A DNA stretch of 64,000 nucleotides from Rossellomorea pakistanensis (GCF_016908495.1 NZ_JAFBDZ010000001.1:868001-932000), one strand, 5' to 3'. Shown: positions 1 to 9,143, counted from the first letter of the stretch. Numbers and translations are program-made. Notes: generated from the letters alone by a model not told the origin.

Positions 1-442
1 GCGAAATGACCATGGCAATACCTCCGATAATCAAAGCGGCATAAAAATTTAAAACAATATAGCTAAGAGTGGTTAATAACGAAGTAAAAATGACTAGGTA
101 GTTTCGACTCTCAAATGCAACAGCTATTCCCTCAATATACGTTGCTCCACGTGGTACAAGCTCATACCCGTCTACTTGTGTAAGGGTTTCTCTCTCCATA
201 TTTCTAACATCCCTGAATTGAGAGGCTGCAACCGTTAAAAAAGTAATCGCTGTAAAGTTTTGCTCCAACAACGCCGGGACTGCAATGGTTCCAAGTCCAG
301 CTGCTATAAAACCTAAAGCAATATGAATGATTTTTCCATGTAAATACGTTGGGTATTGTCGATAATCAGTCCTCAACATATAAAGCCTTGTAATCGTCCC
401 CAAAATAACTCCAAAAATCACTGGGTATACATATTCATTCAT
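1..442 (-). CDS. YIEGIA-family membrane protein, 3' end outside the window
   Basis: This is the N-terminal 147 residues of a polytopic membrane protein; the gene continues past the left edge of the window. The sequence contains the signature YIEGIA at residues 102-107 that names the family, and hydrophobic stretches at about 5-20, 40-60 and 118-147. The ATG overlaps the TGA of the upstream yphA-like gene as ATGA, so the two are translationally coupled. In spore formers this family neighbours yphA. I recall a link to spore envelope function but cannot establish it from this sequence. The family call is firm; the biochemical role is unknown. Confidence 0.85.
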   Translation of the reverse strand, partial: MNEYVYPVIFGVILGTITRLYMLRTDYRQYPTYLHGKIIHIALGFIAAGLGTIAVPALLEQNFTAITFLTVAASQFRDVRNMERETLTQVDGYELVPRGATYIEGIAVAFESRNYLVIFTSLLTTLSYIVLNFYAALIIGGIAMVIS

Positions 443-1053
443 AGGTGATTGACTGCTCCTTTTTTGTTCGGTAATTTTTGTGAAGCAATGGACGAAGCGA
501 ATTGTATTAGCCCAATAGATAAGAATGCAAGCATTGATAAGGAAAGGAAATCTAAATAATTCCTTGACCCGGTCGTAAATGGCAATCCGTTTTTATGATA
601 GATAATGGCTAAAAATACCTCACCCATAGTAGTTCCCATTACAACCAATATCATTCTTTTTGAAGATGAAATGGAGTTGGTATAGAGTAAAAAGCTGAGT
701 AATAACATACAAACCACACATAACCAACTCTTTTCAATCACTACCCAAACTGGATCGTAAAAAGCAAACATATGAAAGCCAGCGTAAGAAGTCCCTACTA
801 TAAATGAGCACACAATTAAATAAAGTTTTTCTCTTAAATCAAATTGATGAATCATATAAAAGCAAATTATGATATGAAGGAATAAGGACAAATGAACAGA
901 ATATACATCAACACGTACTCCAAATGGAAATACTATAATAAGAAGTAATGCAAACAACGCTATTTTTGTTCGGTTTAGATGATTCCTATTTAAGAGAAAC
1001 GTTGAATAAATCCACACTCCCCATAAAAACCACAAATAAATCATTCCCGCCAT
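439..1053 (-). CDS. yphA: YphA-family membrane protein
   Basis: A 204-residue protein made almost entirely of hydrophobic segments (roughly residues 5-22, 30-45, 52-68, 75-95, 105-122, 134-150 and 168-188), so an integral membrane protein with about seven helices. A good ribosome binding site, GGGAGG, lies seven bases before the ATG. It is the first gene of a pair with the YIEGIA gene, with a four-base stop-start overlap. Position next to ypzI and fni matches yphA of B. subtilis, which is the main ground for the name. No catalytic motif is visible. Function unknown. Confidence 0.7.
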   Translation of the reverse strand: MAGMIYLWFLWGVWIYSTFLLNRNHLNRTKIALFALLLIIVFPFGVRVDVYSVHLSLFLHIIICFYMIHQFDLREKLYLIVCSFIVGTSYAGFHMFAFYDPVWVVIEKSWLCVVCMLLLSFLLYTNSISSSKRMILVVMGTTMGEVFLAIIYHKNGLPFTTGSRNYLDFLSLSMLAFLSIGLIQFASSIASQKLPNKKGAVNHL

Positions 1054-1154
1054 TCCTACACCTCCCTTATTCTACATTATGGAAAAAGTTGATGCATTCC
1101 ATTCATGTATAAGGTGAAATAATGGTGAAAAAGTATAATAAGGAGGTGGTTTTA

Positions 1155-1289
1155 ATGGGAAAAGACCGTCAGGAGAAAAAATTGCGTAAAAGTGAGAGAG
1201 TCGAATCTGATAGAGATCAAGCGCTTCATCATGGTGGGGCAACAAAGCTTCAAGGACCAGAAGAAGCAAGAGCACAACAACGCCCTTAA
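1155..1289 (+). CDS. ypzI: YpzI-family small protein
   Basis: A 44-residue, highly charged soluble peptide beginning MGKDRQEKKLRKSERVESDR. The opening is nearly the same as that of the small Bacillus protein YpzI. A strong ribosome binding site, AAGGAGGTGG, ends five to six bases before the ATG. It is transcribed divergently from yphA and ends before a strong two-way terminator shared with fni. The short length and lack of cysteines or hydrophobic segments give no mechanism. Function unknown. Confidence 0.8.
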   Translation: MGKDRQEKKLRKSERVESDRDQALHHGGATKLQGPEEARAQQRP

Positions 1290-1414
1290 TTTGAACAGGG
1301 ATAGGATATTAGAATAATGAGAATTACAAATTCATGCAAGAAAATAGGTAGATAAAGGGGAAATTTAAAATTCTCTGCATTACATCATATAATTTCCATA
1401 TCTTTACCATTGGC

Positions 1415-1453
1415 AAAAAGAGACTGCCACTCTTAAGTGGCAGCCTCTTTTTT
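1415..1453. terminator. Two-way terminator between ypzI and fni
   Basis: A near-perfect hairpin with 11-12 base-pair arms (GACTGCCACT paired with AGTGGCAGCC) is flanked by A-runs on the left and T-runs on the right. It can therefore end both ypzI on the plus strand and fni on the minus strand. Confidence 0.9.
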
Positions 1454-1454
1454 A

Positions 1455-2513
1455 CTACGAATGATTTATTTCGCTAAATCGTTCAGGGTTTAGTCCCCTT
1501 ACATGTAACCAATGATATAGTTCACCGGATAACACCATTGGTACGTTTCCCATTTCTTGCAGCGATTTTTTTCCTAATGCACATAATAGGTATTTTAAAT
1601 CTTCGTGTATTTCTTTTACTTCATGGATCGTCTTTTCTAATCCGTCTTTTTGTAAACATTTCAATACATAACCAGCCATCCCTGCTCCAGCAGCCCCTAG
1701 CGCAAAGGATTTTATGATATCTAAACTATTTTGAATCCCACCTGAAGCTACTATCGGAGTATGCGGCGCAACAGATTTAGCTTCAACAATCGAAGCTGCT
1801 GTTGGAATTCCCCAATTATCAAAGTAGCTAAGCATCCTACTCCTACGTTTATTCTCAATTTTTGCGAAGTTTGTACCTCCGAATCCGCCGATATCGATGG
1901 CTCCTAGATTTACTTGTGAAAGCAATTTAACCGCTTCTGCACTCATTCCAAAACCAGTTTCTTTCACAATAACTGGAACACTGACACTCTCTGTTATCAT
2001 TTGAATTCTTTCAAAAGCATCCCTAAAATCTCGATCACCCTCAGGCATTGTCAATTCTTGTATGACATTTAAATGAATTTGGAGTGCATTCGCATCAATC
2101 ATGGAAATGGCTTCTTCTGCCTGTGCTATCGTTGCTTCACTTCCAATATTGCCAAAGACCACTCCATTGGGGTTTTCTCTGCGAACAATGCGATAGGATT
2201 CCTTCTCAGCAGGGTCTTTAATAGCAGACATTTGTGAACCTACCGCGATTGCTAAGCCTGTTTCATTCGCTATAATAGCTAAATCTCGATTAATGGATTC
2301 GGTAGCTGTCCCGCCGCCTCCCGTCATTGCATTGATAAAAATTGGCGAACTTAATGAAAGTTCGCCAATTTTTGTTTGAAGATTGATTTCTTCTAATGCA
2401 ATATTAGGTAGACTTTGGTGTACAAAAGCAATATCATCAAATCCAGTTGCACGATTTTGACCTGTTGAAAGTGCTAATTTGATGTGTTCTTTTTTTCGCT
2501 GTGCTCTTGTCAC
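1455..2513 (-). CDS. fni: Type 2 isopentenyl-diphosphate delta-isomerase (FMN-dependent)
   Basis: The enzyme interconverts isopentenyl and dimethylallyl diphosphate, giving the starter for undecaprenyl and menaquinone side chains. The sequence shows the FMN TIM-barrel family: FINAMTGGGG near residue 60, VGSQMSA, the LQIHLNVIQE strand, VKETGFGMS, IGGFGGTNF, and a C-terminal ASGGI phosphate-binding loop. The frame is open from an ATG at 2525, but that has no ribosome binding site. A GTG twelve bases on has GGTGAT in front of it and gives the family start MTRAQRKKEH, so I place the start there (352 residues; the family is near 350). It follows the S1-domain gene directly and is probably co-transcribed with it. 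Confidence 0.93.
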   Translation of the reverse strand: MTRAQRKKEHIKLALSTGQNRATGFDDIAFVHQSLPNIALEEINLQTKIGELSLSSPIFINAMTGGGGTATESINRDLAIIANETGLAIAVGSQMSAIKDPAEKESYRIVRRENPNGVVFGNIGSEATIAQAEEAISMIDANALQIHLNVIQELTMPEGDRDFRDAFERIQMITESVSVPVIVKETGFGMSAEAVKLLSQVNLGAIDIGGFGGTNFAKIENKRRSRMLSYFDNWGIPTAASIVEAKSVAPHTPIVASGGIQNSLDIIKSFALGAAGAGMAGYVLKCLQKDGLEKTIHEVKEIHEDLKYLLCALGKKSLQEMGNVPMVLSGELYHWLHVRGLNPERFSEINHS

Positions 2514-2524
2514 GTTGATCACCA

Positions 2525-3664
2525 TTATTTTTTAAAGTTTTTTAATTTATCACCAATCATGTCACCCAACTGGAATCCTGTACTCTCCTCAGGCATGTCA
2601 TAGTCCTCAACTGATTGAGAATGTTTTTCTTCCAGGTCTTTAATACTTAAAGAAAGGCGTTGATCTTTTTCATTCACATCTAATACTTTCACATTGATCG
2701 TTTGCCCTTCTTGTAAAACTTCATGAGGAGTTCCAATATGCTTGTGTGAAATTTGTGAAATATGAACTAATCCTTCAACTCCTGGAAATACTTCTACAAA
2801 TGCCCCATAGGATACTAATCGTTTTACTACCCCTTCAAGGGTCTTTCCTTTTGGTGCTTTTTCAGAAATGTTTGTCCATGGTCCAGGTAATGTTTCTTTA
2901 ATTGAAAGGGAGATTCTTTCATTATCACGATCAACGGATAATACTTTAACCTTTACTTCCTGACCTTCTGAAACTACATCTGTAGGTTTTTCAACATGTT
3001 CGTGGGATAATTGTGAGATATGAACTAATCCATCGACACCTCCAATATCCACAAACGCACCGAAGTCTGTAATACGTTGAACAGTACCATCTAATACTGC
3101 ACCTGTCTCAACCTGATCCAGCACTTGTTTCTTTTTCTCTTCTTTCTCAGCTTCAACAACAGCACGATGAGATAAGATAAGACGATTTTTCTCTTGATCT
3201 AATTCTACAATTTTAAAAGTAATTGTTTTCCCTTTATAATCGCTAAAGTCTTCAACATAATGTTCTTCAACGAGAGATGCAGGAACAAATCCGCGAACTC
3301 CTAAATCAACTACAAGCCCGCCTTTTACTACATCTTTAACTTCAGCTTCAAAAATTTCGCCTGATTCGAAACGATTCTTCATTTCATCCCAAGCTTTTTC
3401 CGCATCTACTTTACGCTTTGAAAGTACAAGAAGTTCATCCTCTACTTTAGTTACGATTAATTCAAGTACATCGTTTTCTTTGACTACATCAGAAGCTTTC
3501 TCAATGTGGAGGCTTGATAATTCGCTAATTGGGATAATTCCATCTACTTTACTGCCTTCCACATTTACTAGGACTTGCTTTTCTTCTACTTTTGTAACAG
3601 TTCCTTTAACCTTTTCGCCTACTTCAAGGTTTTTCACTTCTACTTGATTCATGTCTTCTACCAT
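2525..3664 (-). CDS. ypfD: S1-domain RNA-binding protein, homologue of ribosomal protein S1 (YpfD)
   Basis: A 379-residue protein with four S1 (OB-fold) repeats at about 16-80, 97-170, 188-256 and 273-343. The last two carry the classic GAFV and GLVHISQ signatures. Gram-negative S1 has six repeats; the four-repeat form is typical of low-GC Gram-positives and is not essential in B. subtilis. It probably binds single-stranded mRNA. The start has GGAGG seven bases upstream. The stop overlaps the longest fni frame by one base. The C-terminal 30 residues are charged and outside the repeats. Confidence 0.93.
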   Translation of the reverse strand: MVEDMNQVEVKNLEVGEKVKGTVTKVEEKQVLVNVEGSKVDGIIPISELSSLHIEKASDVVKENDVLELIVTKVEDELLVLSKRKVDAEKAWDEMKNRFESGEIFEAEVKDVVKGGLVVDLGVRGFVPASLVEEHYVEDFSDYKGKTITFKIVELDQEKNRLILSHRAVVEAEKEEKKKQVLDQVETGAVLDGTVQRITDFGAFVDIGGVDGLVHISQLSHEHVEKPTDVVSEGQEVKVKVLSVDRDNERISLSIKETLPGPWTNISEKAPKGKTLEGVVKRLVSYGAFVEVFPGVEGLVHISQISHKHIGTPHEVLQEGQTINVKVLDVNEKDQRLSLSIKDLEEKHSQSVEDYDMPEESTGFQLGDMIGDKLKNFKK

Positions 3665-3792
3665 ATGTACTCCTCCTTAATCCATGACTGCTCTTGAATA
3701 TTCAAACACCATGTGAATATAATCACACTTTTCTAAAAATATTCTTTCTACTAACTTCTAATAAATACGGCTATTTGTCAAGCAGTAAACAC

Positions 3793-4374
3793 TTATTTAT
3801 GTTTATCAATTAGACTTTGAATATGGGACATAATCACCGCAGTTGCTTCTTCTGCACTCACCTTATTTAATCGTAATTCATCCATCGGAATGGGTTTACC
3901 ATAAACTACCTTTAGTTTTTTAAAAGGTTTATACGGGCCTATAATCGCACAAGGTACGACGTAGGCATTTGATCTAAGCGCAAAGAATCCTGCACCCGAA
4001 AGGCCCTTATTAAGTTCACCTGTCTTACTTCTGGTCCCTTCTGGAAACAGACCTAGAACATTCCCTTCCTTTAAAAGCTTTAATCCATTTCGTAATGCTT
4101 CACGGTCGCTCAATCCTCTTTTAACTGGAAAAGCTCTTACATTTTTAACTATATTCCCTAAAATAGGAACATTAAACAATTCTGCTTTAGCCATAAAGGA
4201 AACTGGTCTCGGTGCTGTAATTCCAACAACTGGCGGGTCAAGGTTGTCAATGTGATTTGTACACAACAGAACTCCCCCATCTTTTGGAAAATGTTCTAGT
4301 CCTGATACATCAATTCGATATAAAGGACTTAATACAATATTAACTACACCTCTAGCAAATGTATAAAACGTCAT
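3793..4374 (-). CDS. 1-acyl-sn-glycerol-3-phosphate acyltransferase (PlsC-like)
   Basis: It likely transfers a second acyl chain to lysophosphatidic acid, giving phosphatidic acid at the membrane. The 193 residues carry the acyltransferase motifs: NHIDNLD (catalytic His41 and Asp46, the HX4D motif), a FPEGTR substrate-binding motif at 110-115, and a final block with PIP near residue 161. A hydrophobic N-terminus (residues 5-20) would anchor it. Its ATG lies two bases after the cmk stop, so the two genes are one operon. The B. subtilis plsC lies elsewhere, so this may be a paralogue; I leave the symbol blank. Confidence 0.88.
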   Translation of the reverse strand: MTFYTFARGVVNIVLSPLYRIDVSGLEHFPKDGGVLLCTNHIDNLDPPVVGITAPRPVSFMAKAELFNVPILGNIVKNVRAFPVKRGLSDREALRNGLKLLKEGNVLGLFPEGTRSKTGELNKGLSGAGFFALRSNAYVVPCAIIGPYKPFKKLKVVYGKPIPMDELRLNKVSAEEATAVIMSHIQSLIDKHK

Positions 4375-4376
4375 GA

Positions 4377-5051
4377 TTAGCCAATCCTTTCCAATGCCAA
4401 CTTCATGATTTGATCGACTACACCATAAATGGAAATGGATGTGGTATCAATCTCTACTGCATCGTCTGCTTTTTTTAATGGGGCTACTTCTCTTTCAGAG
4501 TCCAGCTTGTCTCGCTGAGCGATTTCTTTCTTTAATTGATCTATTGTGGACGGGATTCCTTTTGCAATGTTTTCATCATATCTACGATGAGCTCTTTCTT
4601 CTACGCTCGCTAATAGAAAAACTTTTACTTCAGCGTCAGGGATAACATGAGTTCCAATGTCTCTCCCATCCATGACTACGCCTCCAAGACTAGCTAATTG
4701 CTTCTGTCTTTTTACCATTTCTTCACGTAAAAGTCCATGCTTGGCTACAATCGAAACTGAATTTGTTACATCATTTAAGCGAATTTCTTTCGTTACATTA
4801 TTTCCGTCTATAAAAACCAGCTGACCTTCTTCACCTGGTGTTAACTGGATATCTGTTTGTAATAATAAATTTGCCATCTCTCTTTCATTATGCAATGGAA
4901 CATTATGCTGTATAGCTTTATATGTGATCGAGCGATACATTGCTCCAGTATCAATATAAACGTATGACAATTTTTCAGCTACAATTTTTGCTACCGTACT
5001 TTTTCCAGCTGCTGCAGGCCCATCAATAGCAATTCTAATTTGGTTTTTCAT
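4377..5051 (-). CDS. cmk: Cytidylate kinase
   Basis: Phosphorylates CMP and dCMP using ATP. The P-loop GPAAAGKST starts near residue 12, followed by [10 protein letters not shown] (substrate-binding), [10 protein letters not shown] and the LID region RRYDEN. The frame extends four codons upstream to a GTG, but that GTG is inside the ribosome binding site AGGTGG. The ATG giving [19 protein letters not shown] has correct spacing, so the protein is 224 residues. First gene of cmk-plsC; the S1-domain gene follows after a gap of about 130 bases. Confidence 0.95.
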   Translation of the reverse strand: MKNQIRIAIDGPAAAGKSTVAKIVAEKLSYVYIDTGAMYRSITYKAIQHNVPLHNEREMANLLLQTDIQLTPGEEGQLVFIDGNNVTKEIRLNDVTNSVSIVAKHGLLREEMVKRQKQLASLGGVVMDGRDIGTHVIPDAEVKVFLLASVEERAHRRYDENIAKGIPSTIDQLKKEIAQRDKLDSEREVAPLKKADDAVEIDTTSISIYGVVDQIMKLALERIG

Positions 5052-5231
5052 TAATTCTTCCACCTACTTATATACTTTAGTTGCTTAAGATTCTCGTTTA
5101 TTTTAACACAAAAACAGGAATAATACGGTTTATTATTCTTAATTGATTATGTAATAGTTTATTTGTTACTAAGTTTACCTACAAACGAATTTTTATTATC
5201 AGGTTTTAGTATTCTCGAATGAATGTAAACT

Positions 5232-5318
5232 AAAAAAGGCCCTTCAAAGATTAGAATGTACCAATCCAAAATAGCTTTGATTTGGACTAGGATTCTTTCT
5301 AATCATTCGATGGGCCTT
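5232..5318 (-). terminator. Long imperfect palindrome ending ypfB
   Basis: The arms AAGGCCC and GGGCCTT enclose two further paired blocks (GATTAGAA with TTCTAATC, and CCAATCCAAA with TTTGATTTGG). Together they fold into one hairpin of about 87 bases. On the minus strand it starts three bases after the ypfB stop and ends in a T-run, so it should terminate that transcript. It is far longer than a usual terminator. Confidence 0.65.
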
Positions 5319-5321
5319 AAA

Positions 5322-5501
5322 CTACCTACCATTTAAGGTTTCAACAATCTCACTATGCGTCATTTCATTAACACCTTCATAAAATACAACTTTTTGCCAT
5401 TGAGGTAAATAATCAAATTGATGAAAAAAAGTTTGCGCAAACATTAGTAACAGGGTTTGAATAATGATTAATTTAATGATCCACCGTTCAATTTTCCTCA
5501 A
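5322..5501 (-). CDS. ypfB: YpfB-family small membrane protein (DUF5359)
   Basis: A 59-residue protein with one N-terminal membrane segment (residues 7-25, WIIKLIIIQTLLLMFAQ), followed by a short tail ending YEGVNEMTHSEIVETLNGR. Its place between cmk and the PilZ gene, its size and the conserved YEGV in the tail match YpfB of other bacilli. The start is a TTG preceded by an AAGGA-type ribosome binding site, which explains why simple gene calling misses it. A large palindromic terminator follows immediately. Function unknown. Confidence 0.75.
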   Translation of the reverse strand: MRKIERWIIKLIIIQTLLLMFAQTFFHQFDYLPQWQKVVFYEGVNEMTHSEIVETLNGR

Positions 5502-5524
5502 TCCTTCTCAATCCTTTCTAGTTA

Positions 5525-5647
5525 GAAAAGTGGAAGCGCCTTGAACAGGCATGACAAGCATAAGACGAGTCACCTAGAAAGGGTGCCTTTTCCCTTTCTA
5601 GGTGGCTTGGCTTATGTCTCTAAGGCCTAGGCGCTGGGGCTGGACAC
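5525..5647 (+). repeat. Branched palindromic repeat, copy A
   Basis: About 123 bases that fold as three nested stems: an outer stem (GGAAGCGCCT with AGGCGCTGG), a middle stem (GACAAGCATAAGAC with a CTTGGCTTATG arm) and an inner perfect hairpin (CACCTAGAAAGGG with CCCTTTCTAGGTG). The same design recurs at 5652-5826 and 24194-24328, with remnants at 25568 and 39393. No open frame makes sense here. Confidence 0.8.
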
Positions 5648-5651
5648 ATTA

Positions 5652-5826
5652 AAAGCGGAAGCGCCTCGGAATAAGGATGAAAGGCTAAGTGCGCCACGTC
5701 CTGTGGCAACGCCTTTCTGACCCACATTCTGTGGGCCTCCGAAAAGCATTAGGCGAGTCACCAAGGAAAGGTGCCTTTTCCCTCCATTGGTGACTCGACA
5801 TGTGTCTCGAAGGCAGAGGCGATGGA
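5652..5826 (+). repeat. Branched palindromic repeat, copy B, with inserted hairpins
   Basis: Starts GCGGAAGCGCCT like copy A and ends with a degenerate AGGCGATGG arm. Between outer and middle stems it carries about 70 extra bases with two small hairpins (CCAC-GTGG and CCCAC-GTGGG). The inner stem is TCACCAAGGAAAGG paired with CCTCCATTGGTGA. It is adjacent to copy A, giving a tandem pair of different subtypes. Confidence 0.75.
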
Positions 5827-5916
5827 TGAATTTCCAGACTAAACCTCTTTTATCCATCTACTCTAGTTTTGCCATTTTTTATTATTTAGAAAAAGTATGA
5901 GCCATTTTAAACAATC

Positions 5917-6579
5917 TTATTCAGCTAACCCTTTTTTCTTTAACATTCTTTGCCTATCAAAACAGAGTCGTAAAATGATTCGACGGTACACTTCTGATAA
6001 TTCAAAAAATTCGATGGATGCTAACCTTTTTGAACCTTTCTCCCAAATCCGAACGACCCTTCCAGTTACATCTAAATAATGATATTCACCTGTGTAAAGT
6101 GGTACTACTAATAAAACACTTACTTCTTCACCGTTAGTAAAAGATTCATTTTCACGAAGAAGGAGCGCACATCCACCTGCACTGATATCATCTGTTATAG
6201 TAGGAAAGTTTCCACTTTCAGTGATTACGCAAGCGTCGATAGCTGTTTCAACACGAACAAATTGTCTTCTTTGAATTTTCACTAATTCTTGTTCACCAGG
6301 AAAGTATAGTTCTATCATTGGAATTTTTTTCTTAACTCTTCCTGTCACTTCTGTTTCAAAAAAATAAACCGTTTTTTCATTGTAAACAAAGCTTACTTTT
6401 AATCGAGTTTTATTTAACAAAAAAACGGTTTTATCCGTACTCGTATGTATTGGGTAATCAATAAAAAAACTTGATCCTTCAAATTCCACAAGCTTGCATT
6501 TATATTTATCTTTATTTGATTGATCTATTGGTTCAAGAGTTAGTACTGTGCCTATTTTTATCATATCTACCACTTTCAT
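5917..6579 (-). CDS. motI: PilZ-domain c-di-GMP receptor controlling motility (YpfA/DgrA)
   Basis: In B. subtilis this protein binds cyclic di-GMP and inhibits the flagellar motor. The 220 residues split into an N-terminal YcgR-like beta domain (about 1-95) and a C-terminal PilZ domain (about 100-215). The PilZ domain has both ligand motifs: RRQFVR at 104-109 (the RXXXR site) and DISAGG at 131-136 (the D/NXSXXG site). GAGGG lies eight bases before the first ATG; an ATG at codon 6 is also possible. It has the expected place between ypfB and the sleB-ypeB pair. Confidence 0.9.
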   Translation of the reverse strand: MKVVDMIKIGTVLTLEPIDQSNKDKYKCKLVEFEGSSFFIDYPIHTSTDKTVFLLNKTRLKVSFVYNEKTVYFFETEVTGRVKKKIPMIELYFPGEQELVKIQRRQFVRVETAIDACVITESGNFPTITDDISAGGCALLLRENESFTNGEEVSVLLVVPLYTGEYHYLDVTGRVVRIWEKGSKRLASIEFFELSEVYRRIILRLCFDRQRMLKKKGLAE

Positions 6580-6778
6580 TTAATTATCCCTCATTAATTA
6601 GTAATAAAACACTATCTCCTATTATGTCATGAATATGCCATTCAGACCATACTTTCGGATATATTTTCCATATTTTTTGATGTCTGCTAGTTCTGCTGTG
6701 TCATACTTTTAAAGTATTTATTTTACTGAACAACTTTCAATCCATTAGTTGCTAAAGGAAAATTTATAATAAATAGAA

Positions 6779-6802
6779 AAAAGAGGGCCAAAGCCCCCTT
6801 CT
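6779..6802 (-). terminator. Terminator of sleB-ypeB
   Basis: On the minus strand AAGGGGGC and GGCCCTCTT form an eight-pair stem with a three-base loop, followed by T-rich sequence. It begins directly after the ypeB stop codon. Confidence 0.8.
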
Positions 6803-8149
6803 TTAAACTACTTCATCATATATAGGTTCCGCATTTTGCAGTTTCTCAACTTTTTCTTCTTCACCGGTTTTGGCATTAATAAAGATCCTATACGTATCAT
6901 CACCGAGCATCCCCATGAATTCAAATACTAATACCTCTTCATTTAAATCGTTAACGATGACTGCCAATCTATCTTCCATTACCTTTAAATTTGGATTAAT
7001 GGCTTCTTTCGCTTCTTTTTTACTAATAGCAGGTTTAGGAATGTCACGCTTTTGATGATGAAGGAGATATTCTTCTGCTGCAAATCCGATAATTTGTCCA
7101 TTATCGAGAGCTACTTTAATTTTAATTGCATCAGGGTAAACCCTTACTCCATCAACTAATGTTACATACGTAAATACACCTATATTATCATATTGTGTAC
7201 TTTCAAACATTTCTAAATCCTGAAATTGATTATCTTTCAAAAACTCCGTCGCTTTATTTGCTGCTTCATTTAAACTAATATTTTTCTCTTTGACTTCACG
7301 ATTTTGGATATACCATATTGGATATCCACCTTTTTTCGTGACATCCATACTTGCTTCAATATTTCGGTTCTTTATAGAAACACTGTAGAAACCATAATTT
7401 GAACCTTTCCCATTCTCAGCCACTTCGACGTCTTTGACTTCTTTCATTCCAGTGAATTTTTTAAGGATGTTTACAGCGTCTTTTTTGGAAATCTTTTTAC
7501 CCTGAATGTTTTGGTAGTTCTCATCTTTTTTCTGAGAATCTACAAACGTTGGTCCCCCGAAATTTGCTTCATCATATCCTTCTATCGTTTTTTCGACCGT
7601 TTTAAATCCATCAATAATGGTATTATCTGCATTTTCTTTACCAGTTGCCAATGCCATCTCAACATCCATCCATCTTAAGTTGTTCTCCATAACAAGATGT
7701 TGAACTTTTCGAAGTTCCCCTTGAATATCAGCGCTCTCTTTATATAACTTCTCTAAAGACTGATACTCCTCTTCTGTTAATGGTTTTTTATCTAAATCCC
7801 TGACAGCTACACGATAACTGAAATCACCTATTTGAGAGAGGAACTCTTCTGTTTTATTAAACGGAAGTAAGGTTAAAGGTAACTGTCCAACATCACTATG
7901 TGCTTGAGAGGTTAGTCTCCACACATCTGCCAAAGCTGGAGATAAAGATTTCCTTGAGTTCATTGCTAAAGTGGTCCCAATTTTATCATGTAATAAATCA
8001 ATTTGATAAGTTAGTTCATGGAATGCACGTTGATAGTTATTTTCAGCACTAATTAAAATGGCATTTTTCTCTTGATGTTCTTGATAACCCCAAAATGCTG
8101 TTCCGGCAATCCCAACGACTAAAATGGTTATAAGTATTCCACGTATCAT
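6803..8149 (-). CDS. ypeB: Germination protein YpeB
   Basis: YpeB is needed for stable incorporation of the cortex-lytic enzyme SleB into spores and holds it inactive until germination. The 448-residue protein has an N-terminal membrane anchor (residues 3-22), a helical domain to about residue 200, and three PepSY-like repeats in the C-terminal half (for example KKISKKDAVNILKKF and KNISLNEAANKATEFL). It starts 13 bases after sleB and is followed at once by a terminator, so sleB-ypeB form a complete operon, normally sigma-G controlled. Confidence 0.95.
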   Translation of the reverse strand: MIRGILITILVVGIAGTAFWGYQEHQEKNAILISAENNYQRAFHELTYQIDLLHDKIGTTLAMNSRKSLSPALADVWRLTSQAHSDVGQLPLTLLPFNKTEEFLSQIGDFSYRVAVRDLDKKPLTEEEYQSLEKLYKESADIQGELRKVQHLVMENNLRWMDVEMALATGKENADNTIIDGFKTVEKTIEGYDEANFGGPTFVDSQKKDENYQNIQGKKISKKDAVNILKKFTGMKEVKDVEVAENGKGSNYGFYSVSIKNRNIEASMDVTKKGGYPIWYIQNREVKEKNISLNEAANKATEFLKDNQFQDLEMFESTQYDNIGVFTYVTLVDGVRVYPDAIKIKVALDNGQIIGFAAEEYLLHHQKRDIPKPAISKKEAKEAINPNLKVMEDRLAVIVNDLNEEVLVFEFMGMLGDDTYRIFINAKTGEEEKVEKLQNAEPIYDEVV

Positions 8150-8162
8150 TTAAATCACCTCT

Positions 8163-9017
8163 TTATTTACAGAATATGTGCTTGCCTATTTGTTTTATTT
8201 GAGGCCTTGACCATATCCAATCACTTGTAGCAGTAACCGGATTGAAATAGTATTGCGCATTCCCTGTCGGATCCCAGCCATTTATTGCATCTAATACAGC
8301 TTTTTTTGCTTGTTCATTTGGGGTTAACCAAATTTGCCCATCTGCAACTGCTGTAAATGCCCCCGGTTCAAAAATAACTCCTGCTGCTGTGTTCGGGAAT
8401 GACGGACTATCGATCCGGTTTATAATAACCGCTGCAACCGCAACTTGGCCTTCATATGGCTCACCTCGAGCCTCTCCATAAACCGCATTAGCCATTAGTT
8501 GAATATCATTTTGCGAATATCCCTCAGGTGTATTGACAGCTGTTGATTTCTCAGGCTGTGGCGCTGGCTTAGCTGTACCACCTCCGCCTCCACCGGTAGT
8601 ACCACCTTTACCTCCACCTTTAGTTTGTTTTTGAAGATCCATACCACCATAATGGGTAAATTTTTTTCCTTTTCTAATCTGTTCTTGAACAAATTGCTTG
8701 TTATATTTTGATGCATTTGTGAGCTTTTGTTTAGTTTTGTCACCAACAAGACCGTCAATTTTGAGACCAAATTCATATTGAAAATTTCGGACAGCCCAAT
8801 AAGTACCCCAGCCAAAGACTCCATCGATTTTTCCATTATAATAACCGATGTATTGCAGGCGTGATTGCAACTCTATGACATCATCCCCTGTAGCCCCTTT
8901 TTGAATAACCTGATTTGAAAATGCATCTGCAGGATGTTGACTTCCGGAAAGGGATACTAGCGACAATATCAGCACCATGATTACTAAGGTTGTGATCAAC
9001 TTGATGCGATTTTTCAT
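8163..9017 (-). CDS. sleB: Spore cortex-lytic enzyme SleB
   Basis: A lytic transglycosylase that cuts muramic-delta-lactam cortex peptidoglycan during germination. From the chosen start the 284 residues show a signal peptide (1-33), a PG-binding domain (about 37-100), a low-complexity Gly/Lys/Thr/Pro linker (about 128-160) and the SleB catalytic domain, with the conserved glutamate in VYGEARGEPYEG. The frame opens 23 codons further upstream. An ideal GGAGG lies ten bases before the ATG of MKNRIKLITT, which also restores a normal signal peptide. Confidence 0.95.
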   Translation of the reverse strand: MKNRIKLITTLVIMVLILSLVSLSGSQHPADAFSNQVIQKGATGDDVIELQSRLQYIGYYNGKIDGVFGWGTYWAVRNFQYEFGLKIDGLVGDKTKQKLTNASKYNKQFVQEQIRKGKKFTHYGGMDLQKQTKGGGKGGTTGGGGGGTAKPAPQPEKSTAVNTPEGYSQNDIQLMANAVYGEARGEPYEGQVAVAAVIINRIDSPSFPNTAAGVIFEPGAFTAVADGQIWLTPNEQAKKAVLDAINGWDPTGNAQYYFNPVTATSDWIWSRPQIKQIGKHIFCK

Positions 9018-9117
9018 AATGCCTTTACCTCCAAATCTTGTATTAACATTAAGGCTAGTTTTTGTAGAAGAATCCATTTTATGCATTCAATTAGATTTAA
9101 GAATGATAATCCAAATA

Positions 9118-9143
9118 AAAAAGAACCCATGAAAACAGGTTCT
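9118..9143 (-). terminator. Terminator after prsW
   Basis: AAGAACC and GGTTCTT form a perfect seven-pair stem followed by a T-run on the minus strand. It lies at the prsW stop codon and upstream of sleB, so sleB has its own promoter. Confidence 0.8.

Noticed and set aside
1072-1275. Minus-strand frame of 67 codons
   Set aside because: It is the complement of ypzI, whose ribosome binding site and family match are better.
5627-5857. Minus-strand frame of 76 codons
   Set aside because: It runs over the palindromic repeats A and B and has no coding character.
8495-8836. Minus-strand frame of 113 codons
   Set aside because: Same strand, other frame of sleB; the sleB frame carries the domains.
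9018-9142. Possible sigma-G promoter of sleB (GCATA then AAACTA)
   Set aside because: Only the -35 half is convincing, so it was not listed although the gene is sigma-G dependent in B. subtilis.
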